This document shows positions 1-4,784 of a DNA stretch of 5,888 nucleotides, one piece after another. The notes under the pieces are model-generated. The model searched no databases, was not told the origin of the DNA, and was given only the letters and a program-made list of their open reading frames with translations. Source of the DNA: Acidobacteriota bacterium (GTDB lineage Bacteria > Acidobacteriota > Terriglobia > Terriglobales > Acidobacteriaceae); NCBI GenBank assembly GCA_021810815.1, contig JAJZHR010000175.1, positions 1 to 5,888 of the forward strand. Direction: 5' to 3'. A program made the translations under genes and the position numbers. Position 1 is the first letter of the stretch; every line of letters begins with the position of its first letter.

Positions 1-109
1 ATGGTGCTTGGCACCGCAAAGTGGATCGGACACCGCAAGGCGCGAGGTTAGGACATCTCAGCCCAGAACCAGAAACTGTCCTTCTGAGCGAAGCGATGGC
101 AGGAATGCG

Positions 110-136
110 GTCAGGGGATCGATCCCGATCCCCGAC
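110..136 (-). terminator. Strong stem-loop downstream of gpmI, possible terminator
   Basis: GGGGATCG (114-121) and CGATCCCC (126-133) form a perfect 8-bp stem with a 4-base loop. GTC (110-112) and GAC (134-136) extend it to 11 bp with one bulged A at 113. It begins about 30 bases past the gpmI stop codon, where a transcript end would be expected. Neither strand shows a run of T after the stem, so it is not a textbook intrinsic terminator. It could instead be a 3'-end stabilising hairpin or part of a repeat. Confidence 0.4.
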
Positions 137-165
137 ACCTGACATCTGACAACTCAAACTGACGT

Positions 166-1770
166 CTACAGAATCACCCGCAAGTCGCTTCCGGTCATCT
201 TCTTCGGCTCGCAGATGCCAAGCAGAGACAGAACCGTGGGAGAGAGGTCGCGCAGGGAGCCATCGTTGCGCACGCCTACTTTGTGCCCGGCTTCCGTCAC
301 CAGAATGAACGGCACCGGGTTGGTGGTGTGCGCGGTGTGAGGCCCGCCCGTCACCGGGTCGATCATCAACTCCGCGTTGCCGTGATCGGCCGTCACCAGC
401 AGAGCCCCGCCCTCGCGCTTGATGGCCTGGTAGACGCGGCCAAGCTGCGTGTCCACGGTCTCAACCCCCTGAATGGTCTGCTCCAGCTTGCCGGAGTGGC
501 CCACCATGTCGGCGTTGGCAAAGTTGACCACCACCAGATCGAAGGCCGTGTCCTCCACCGCTTTGATGACGGCGTCCGCGATGCCTGCGGCGCTCATCTC
601 CGGCGCAAGGTCGTAGGTCGCGACCTTCTGCGAAGGCACCAGCAGCCGATCTTCGCCGGGGAACGGCGTCTCAATGCCGCCGTTGAAGAAGTAGGTGACG
701 TGGGCGTACTTCTCCGTCTCCGCCACGCGCAGGTTGCGCAACTGCGCCGTGGCCAGCATGTGGGCCAGAAGGCACTCCATGCTCTCTGGCGGAACCACCA
801 TGGGCAGCGTGAACTTCGGATCGTACTGCGTCATGCTGACGTACCGCAGGCCCTTGGGCACGATGTTGCGCGGTATGGCGGCGTCCAGATCGTCCGCTCC
901 GGGCAGGTCGCGGCCATCTTCCTTGCTGATGCCGCTGTTGCGTGCAAGCACACGCGAAATCTGCCGCACGCGGTCGGCGCGATAGTTGAAGCAGATGCAG
1001 GCGTCCTCATCCTGAATGACGCCGACCGGCTTGCCCGCCTGGTCCACGCAGACGAAGGGGACGATGAACTCGTCCGTCACGCCGTTGTTGTAGCACTCGC
1101 GCACGCGGGCGACGGGATCGGCGTATGCTCCACCCTCGGCCTCGCCCTTCACCATCGCGTCGAACGCCTTGGCCTCGCGCTCCCACCTGCGGTCGCGGTC
1201 CATGGCATAGTAGCGTCCGCTGACGCTGGCGATGCTGCCCACGCCAATCTCTGCGATCTGCTGCTGCAGCGCCTCAAGATATCCCGCGCCGCTGTTGGGC
1301 ATGGTGTCGCGGCCGTCCATGAACGCGTGCACGAAGACCTTTGTCAGCCCCTGCTGCTTCGCCATCTTCAGCAACGCGTACAGGTGCCGCTGCTGCGAAT
1401 GAACTCCACCGTCGGAGAGCAGACCGAGCAGGTGCAGTGCCTTGCCGCTGGCTGCCGCCTGCCGCATCGAGGACGCAAGCACAGGATGCCGGAAGAATTC
1501 GCCGCTGACGATCATCTCATCGATGCGCACAATATCCATGCGGACAACGCGACCTGCGCCGATGTTCAAGTGGCCGACTTCGCTGTTGCCCATCTGGCCG
1601 TCGGGCAGGCCGACGTAGTGGTCGCTGGCGTGCAGCAGCGTGTTCGGATACTCGCGCAGCAGCTTGTCGTAGACAGGCTTGCGCGCAAGAGCGATGGCGT
1701 TGCCATGGGTCTCTGCGCGGTAGCCCCATCCATCCAGAATCGCGAGCACAATCGGCTTTTTCTTCGGCAT
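166..1770 (-). CDS. gpmI: 2,3-bisphosphoglycerate-independent phosphoglycerate mutase (iPGM)
   Basis: This cytoplasmic glycolytic and gluconeogenic enzyme interconverts 3-phosphoglycerate and 2-phosphoglycerate, using two Mn ions and a phosphoserine intermediate. The protein has 534 residues and all the family landmarks are visible. They are DGWG with metal ligand D13, nucleophile S63 in MGNSEVGH, H124 in DGGVHS, R154/D155 in MDGRD, the SGRYYAMDRD block around R186-R192, R264 and R267 in NYRADR, and K354 in EKYAH. The remaining metal ligands are D421 and H425 (NADMVGH), D462/H463 (TADHGN) and H481 in HTAHTTNPVPF. The fold is an alkaline-phosphatase-like domain interrupted by a phosphotransferase domain. 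The start is supported by AAAGGAAG at 1775-1782, four bases before the ATG. The stop is TAG. The protein is somewhat longer than typical members of about 510 residues, apparently because of extra sequence around residues 278-302. It lies downstream of eno on the same strand and is probably intact and functional. Confidence 0.97.
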   Translation of the reverse strand: MPKKKPIVLAILDGWGYRAETHGNAIALARKPVYDKLLREYPNTLLHASDHYVGLPDGQMGNSEVGHLNIGAGRVVRMDIVRIDEMIVSGEFFRHPVLASSMRQAAASGKALHLLGLLSDGGVHSQQRHLYALLKMAKQQGLTKVFVHAFMDGRDTMPNSGAGYLEALQQQIAEIGVGSIASVSGRYYAMDRDRRWEREAKAFDAMVKGEAEGGAYADPVARVRECYNNGVTDEFIVPFVCVDQAGKPVGVIQDEDACICFNYRADRVRQISRVLARNSGISKEDGRDLPGADDLDAAIPRNIVPKGLRYVSMTQYDPKFTLPMVVPPESMECLLAHMLATAQLRNLRVAETEKYAHVTYFFNGGIETPFPGEDRLLVPSQKVATYDLAPEMSAAGIADAVIKAVEDTAFDLVVVNFANADMVGHSGKLEQTIQGVETVDTQLGRVYQAIKREGGALLVTADHGNAELMIDPVTGGPHTAHTTNPVPFILVTEAGHKVGVRNDGSLRDLSPTVLSLLGICEPKKMTGSDLRVIL

Positions 1771-1774
1771 GCGT

Positions 1775-1782
1775 CTTCCTTT
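1775..1782 (-). promoter_or_regulatory. Ribosome binding site of gpmI
   Basis: AAAGGAAG read on the minus strand lies four bases before the gpmI ATG. It supports the MPKKKPIVLAILDGWG start rather than any start further upstream in that frame. Confidence 0.75.
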
Positions 1783-1816
1783 GCTGCAATTGCGTTTTGG
1801 GAGTGGATCTTAAAAC

Positions 1817-1828
1817 GAGAAGCTTCTC
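1817..1828. repeat. 12-base perfect palindrome in the eno-gpmI gap
   Basis: GAGAAGCTTCTC equals its own reverse complement. Read in the direction of transcription from eno to gpmI, it is followed by GTTTTAAG, a short T tract. It could therefore be a weak intrinsic terminator-like hairpin or a site for a dimeric protein. As an RNA hairpin it would have only a 4-bp stem with a 4-base loop, so the terminator reading is weak. Chance is possible for a single 12-base palindrome. Confidence 0.3.
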
Positions 1829-1841
1829 CATCCTGAGAGCC

Positions 1842-1882
1842 AGTGCCATCCTGAGCCCATGGAACAGGCCCAGGATGGCACT
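1842..1882 (-). terminator. Inverted repeat between eno and gpmI: terminator, attenuator or repeat element
   Basis: AGTGCCATCCTG (1842-1853) and CAGGATGGCACT (1871-1882) are perfect 12-base complementary arms. After one A/C mismatch the stem continues with GCC (1855-1857) pairing with GGC (1867-1869), leaving a 9-base loop. The structure starts 25 bases after the eno stop codon, on the 3' side of eno and about 70 bases before the gpmI start. No T run follows it directly on the minus strand. It may end part of the eno transcripts, protect a processed 3' end, or be a short dispersed repeat; the sequence alone does not decide. Confidence 0.5.
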
Positions 1883-1907
1883 TGATGGGAGGGTTGGGCT
1901 GAGCAAG

Positions 1908-3200
1908 TTACTCGCCGAAGTTCACCGACTCCAGGCCGAGGAACTGCGCCGCTCCGCCAAGCTCTTCCTCGATGCGCAGCAACTGGTTGTACTTGGCGAT
2001 GCGGTCGGTGCGCGATGCGGAGCCGGTCTTGATCTGCCCTGCGCCGGTGCCAACGGCGAGGTCGGCGATGAACGTGTCTTCCGTCTCTCCCGAGCGGTGC
2101 GAAATGATGGAGGTATAGCCATAGCGGCGGGCCAGTTCGATGGACTCCAGCGTCTCGCTGACAGTGCCGATCTGGTTCACTTTGATCAGGATCGAGTTGC
2201 CGATGTTCTCATCGATGCCGCGCTGCAGGCGCTGGGTGTTGGTGACGAACAGATCGTCGCCCACCAACTGCACGAAGTCGCCGAGTTCCTTGGTCATCAG
2301 CTTCCATCCGTCCCAGTCGTCCTCCGCCAGGCCGTCCTCGATGGAGACGATGGGGTATTGCTGCGCCCATCCCTTCCAGTACTCCACCATCTCCGCGCTG
2401 GTGTGCTCGCTCTTGTCGGACTTCTTGAAGACGTACATGCCCGTCTCCTTGTTGTAGAACTCGCTGGCGGCGGGGTCCAGAGCAATGGCGATGTCTTCGC
2501 CGGCCTTGTAGCCCGCGAGTTCGATGGCCTGCAGAATGAGCTCGATCGCTTCGGAGTTCGACTTCAGCGAGGGAGCGAAACCGCCCTCATCGCCAACGGA
2601 GGTGCTGTAGCCATTCTTCTTCAGCACGCCTTTGAGTGTGTGGAACACCTCCGCGCCCCAGCGCAGAGCGTCTGTGAATGTCTCCGCGCCGACCGGCATC
2701 ACCATGAACTCCTGAAAGTCCACGTTGCTGTCGGCGTGCGCTCCGCCGTTGAGGATGTTCATCATCGGCGTGGGAAGGATGCTGGCGTTGACGCCGCCGA
2801 GGTAGCGGTAGAGGGGCATCTTCAACTGCTGCGCAGAGGCGCGGGCACACGCCATCGAGACGGCGAGAATCGCGTTGGCGCCGAGCCTGGACTTGTTCTC
2901 CGTGCCATCGATGGAGATCATGGTGCCGTCGATCAACCGCTGGTTGGTTGCGTCCATTCCGGTCAGCTCGGGAGCGAGAATGCTCTCCACGTTCTCCACC
3001 GCCTGCAGAACCCCTTTGCCCATGTAGTGGGCCTTGTCGCCGTCGCGCAGCTCGACCGCCTCATGCTCTCCGGTGGATGCTCCGCTGGGAACTGCGGCGC
3101 GGCCCATGGCTCCGCCTGCAAGCAAAACATCGGCCTCAACTGTGGGGTTGCCGCGCGAATCAAGGATTTCCCGTGCATGAATGGAAACAATCTCTGTCAT
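1908..3200 (-). CDS. eno: Enolase (phosphopyruvate hydratase)
   Basis: This enzyme dehydrates 2-phosphoglycerate to phosphoenolpyruvate in the cytoplasm with Mg2+. The protein has 430 residues, the normal family length, and reads MTEIVSIHAREILDSRGNPT at its start. The N-terminal domain contains the mobile loop PSGASTGEHEA (38-48). The barrel domain holds H155 and E164 (GGAHADSNVDFQEF), catalytic E205 in VGDEGGFAP, metal ligands D242 (ALDP), E288 (SIEDG) and D315 (VGDD), catalytic base K340 in LIKVNQIG, the SHRSGET substrate loop (H368, R369, S370), and K391. The ATG at 3200 is chosen because the family begins exactly there and GGGAGAG lies at 3203-3209. The frame stays open for 55 more codons upstream, to a TTG at 3365. 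The stop is TAA. The gpmI gene follows on the same strand and encodes the preceding glycolytic step, so co-transcription is plausible. All key residues are present and the gene is intact. Confidence 0.98.
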   Translation of the reverse strand: MTEIVSIHAREILDSRGNPTVEADVLLAGGAMGRAAVPSGASTGEHEAVELRDGDKAHYMGKGVLQAVENVESILAPELTGMDATNQRLIDGTMISIDGTENKSRLGANAILAVSMACARASAQQLKMPLYRYLGGVNASILPTPMMNILNGGAHADSNVDFQEFMVMPVGAETFTDALRWGAEVFHTLKGVLKKNGYSTSVGDEGGFAPSLKSNSEAIELILQAIELAGYKAGEDIAIALDPAASEFYNKETGMYVFKKSDKSEHTSAEMVEYWKGWAQQYPIVSIEDGLAEDDWDGWKLMTKELGDFVQLVGDDLFVTNTQRLQRGIDENIGNSILIKVNQIGTVSETLESIELARRYGYTSIISHRSGETEDTFIADLAVGTGAGQIKTGSASRTDRIAKYNQLLRIEEELGGAAQFLGLESVNFGE

Positions 3201-3202
3201 AA

Positions 3203-3209
3203 CTCTCCC
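3203..3209 (-). promoter_or_regulatory. Ribosome binding site of eno
   Basis: GGGAGAG on the minus strand ends two bases before the ATG at 3200, and its GGAG core is four bases away. Spacing is slightly short but usable. It decides between the standard enolase start and the longer open frame upstream. Confidence 0.7.
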
Positions 3210-3376
3210 GTTGATCAAGTTGCTGTTGGCAAGGCTGTTGGTTGGGGTCGCTTGGGCGATGCGATGGCGCAGCCGCTCATTCAGCTTCGGCCTGCGATCC
3301 ACGGCGATTCCGCCGCCGTCCGCTCCACCGATCATGTTCACGAGCTCGGCCACTTCCACCTTCAATCCACACTGCG

Positions 3377-3382
3377 ATTTTA
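3377..3382 (-). promoter_or_regulatory. Candidate -10 box for eno
   Basis: TAAAAT on the minus strand matches the sigma-70 -10 consensus at five of six positions and stands out in otherwise GC-rich sequence. No recognisable -35 box lies at the expected distance, so the call is tentative. Confidence 0.25.
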
Positions 3383-3535
3383 GCAGCCGCGCGAGCCTCC
3401 CCGCGTGGGCCGCGGCGCAGCTCCTTTTCCCCCTCAGCGCCCATTACTCTCTCGATACTGGCGCAGCAAATCGTCGTCCTGACGCGCCCGCGTTGCTCTA
3501 CGCTTGGGTCAGGCCCCTTCAGCGTGGCCGCGATC

Positions 3536-3540
3536 AGGAG
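3536..3540 (+). promoter_or_regulatory. Ribosome binding site of the glycine-zipper gene
   Basis: AGGAG lies nine bases before the ATG at 3550. It selects this start over the upstream ATG at 3181 in the same frame. The extra 123 residues from that ATG would overlap the eno 5' region and would bury the signal peptide. Confidence 0.7.
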
Positions 3541-3549
3541 TCTCCGAAC

Positions 3550-4530
3550 ATGAAAATGCACAACTGGACTGCACTTCTGCTGCTTCCCGCGTCCTTCTCG
3601 CTTGCGCAGACCACAGGCGTCTCCAAGCCGTCAGACGCAGCCGTCCTGACCGATGACGCCCCCCAGCCAGCACCTGTCGCCAAGCCGTCCGCGGCCAGGC
3701 CAGCGGCGGCAACATCGGTCGCGTCGGCGAATGACAACCGCGTCGTGACAGTCGACGGAGCCAAAGTGACGCTGCTGTCGCCACAGGTAGCCACCGCCGC
3801 ATCCGCGTCTGCCACAGCGCCTGCGTCTGCCGTCGCGTCGTCCTCCAGGGCCACCTCCCACTCCAGCGCCGTCCGCGCGAGCGACCCCGATGCGATGGTG
3901 GTGACCGAAGTTCCGTCCAAACCGAATGAGCTTCCCCAGGGGACAGTCCTGAAAGTGCGCATGGATGAGGAGGTCTCCACCAGCGGCAGCGTCGAGGGAC
4001 GACCCTTCACAGCGCGCGTCAGCGAAGACACCTTGAAAGACGGCAAAGTCATCATCCCCGCAGGCTCGACCATGAAGGGCCGCATCACGCAGCTCGTCGC
4101 AGGCAAGCGCATCAATGGGCGCGCGTCCATCCATCTGCGCCCAGACTCCATCACGCTGCCCGACGGCTCGATGTACATGATCCACGCGGTTGTGATCGAC
4201 AGCGACCCCTCCGGCAACAACAAGGTGGATTCCGAGGGATCCATCATCGACAAAGGACACGCGAAGCGCGATGCGATTGTCGCTGGCGGCGTGACAGCAG
4301 GCTCCACCGCCGTGGGAGCCGCGTTCGCAGGAGCTCCGGGAGCAGTGGTTGGCGCTGGTGTTGGCGCCGGCATCGCGACAACGCACTGGCTGCTGGAGGA
4401 GCATGACGCCACGCTGGCGAAGAATTCGCTGCTGGTGTTCCAGCTCACCGAGCCGATGCAGTTGACGCCCCTCCGCGCAGAGAGCGCTCCGGATGCCGAC
4501 CCTCTGATGCATGAAAAGGGAGGCCGGTAA
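3550..4530 (+). CDS. Secreted glycine-zipper protein with VirB10/TrbI-like segment, function unknown
   Basis: The protein has 326 residues. Residues 1-19 form a Sec signal peptide: K2, hydrophobic ALLLLPASFS, and probable cleavage after SLA before Q20. Residues about 28-120 are a low-complexity Ala/Ser/Pro/Thr-rich linker, likely disordered. Residues about 125-215 are a beta-rich segment with LPQGTVLKVRMDEEVSTSG, then VIIPAGSTMKGRIT and a SIHLRPDSITLPDG stretch. This pattern recalls the C-terminal domain of VirB10/TrbI and a group of acidobacterial secreted proteins. Residues about 241-276 are a glycine zipper with repeated GxxxG-type spacing (G246, G247, G251, G257, G261, G264, G268 to G274), suited to membrane insertion or helix packing. 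A closing strand, LLVFQLTEPMQL, follows. I infer a periplasmic or outer-envelope location. The secretion signal and glycine zipper are seen directly; the family match is from memory, and no biochemical function is known to me. No other type IV secretion gene is nearby, so a conjugation role is not supported. The gene appears monocistronic. Confidence 0.85.
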   Translation: MKMHNWTALLLLPASFSLAQTTGVSKPSDAAVLTDDAPQPAPVAKPSAARPAAATSVASANDNRVVTVDGAKVTLLSPQVATAASASATAPASAVASSSRATSHSSAVRASDPDAMVVTEVPSKPNELPQGTVLKVRMDEEVSTSGSVEGRPFTARVSEDTLKDGKVIIPAGSTMKGRITQLVAGKRINGRASIHLRPDSITLPDGSMYMIHAVVIDSDPSGNNKVDSEGSIIDKGHAKRDAIVAGGVTAGSTAVGAAFAGAPGAVVGAGVGAGIATTHWLLEEHDATLAKNSLLVFQLTEPMQLTPLRAESAPDADPLMHEKGGR

Positions 4531-4598
4531 AAGCCGGTTCCCTGCTTCCTCGATGGTCGGCCTCAACCCGCCAGACCGGAAGATCCGCAAGGAAATCC

Positions 4599-4768
4599 GG
4601 GTGCCCCATCCTCGACGCGGCTTTATCGCGGCAGGGTGGGGTATTCGCGCTTCAGGCGCGAACCGCTTTTCGTTGGTAAAGGCCACAGAGCAATGGGGAA
4701 GAAGACGGTCGGTGCTGCCGCACACAATACCCCACCTGCGGCAAAAACGCCGCGAGGATGGGGCACCC
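4599..4768. repeat. Composite inverted-repeat element in the convergent intergenic region (REP/BIME-like)
   Basis: The outer 16 bases, GGGTGCCCCATCCTCG (4599-4614), are repeated perfectly in inverted orientation at 4753-4768. A second inverted pair lies inside: GGTGGGGTATT (4635-4645) and AATACCCCACC (4726-4736). Each end also folds on itself. On the left, 4602-4612 pairs with 4633-4643 (11 bp, two G-T pairs), topped by CGCG (4616-4619) with CGCG (4627-4630). On the right, 4728-4737 pairs with 4755-4765 with one mismatch and one bulge, topped by GCGGC (4738-4742) with GCCGC (4749-4753). This is two near-mirror hairpins flanking a core of about 80 bases, the layout of paired REP sequences or a miniature inverted-repeat element. 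It starts 68 bases after one gene's stop and ends 16 bases before the other's, so it may also serve as a bidirectional terminator. No obvious target-site duplication was seen. Confidence 0.8.
4644..4662. repeat. Internal hairpin within the composite element
   Basis: TTCGCGC (4644-4650) and GCGCGAA (4656-4662) are perfect 7-base complementary arms around the 5-base loop TTCAG. It sits directly inside the left-hand hairpin of the larger element and has no counterpart on the right-hand side, so it breaks the symmetry of the unit. Confidence 0.65.
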
Positions 4769-4784
4769 AAACTGTCTCCAGCCT

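Larger units (their letters stand above)
3201..3549. other. Divergent intergenic region between eno and the glycine-zipper gene
   Basis: These 349 bases separate two divergent starts and should hold the promoters of both. On the eno side, TAAAAT at 3382-3377 (minus strand) is a plausible -10 box, but nothing like TTGACA lies 16-18 bases upstream of it; it would give a leader of roughly 170 bases. On the plus side, GATACT at 3454-3459 is only a weak -10 candidate. I see no clear operator, riboswitch or terminator. The stretch 3201-3365 is open and codon-like in the eno frame. Confidence 0.5.

Noticed and set aside
1..51. Possible 3' end of a plus-strand gene (MVLGTAKWIGHRKARG then stop)
   Set aside because: Only 16 codons are visible, and no recognisable protein motif or context supports it. 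It could equally be non-coding.
283..1836. Open frame of 517 codons on the plus strand across gpmI
   Set aside because: It is antisense to a gpmI with all catalytic residues. The translation is rich in His, Arg, Val and Ala with no recognisable domain, as expected for the reverse frame of GC-rich coding DNA.
1797..3383. Open frame of 528 codons on the plus strand across eno
   Set aside because: It is antisense to an intact enolase. Its length is explained by codon bias in the real gene, and the composition is shadow-like.
3181..3549. Longer start for the glycine-zipper protein at the ATG at 3181
   Set aside because: It would place 123 unrelated residues before a clear signal peptide and overlap the eno coding start. 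The ATG at 3550 has AGGAG at proper spacing.
3550..4530. Conjugation or type IV secretion role for the VirB10-like protein
   Set aside because: No other vir/trb gene, relaxase or coupling protein is in the window, and the similarity covers only a short beta-rich segment.
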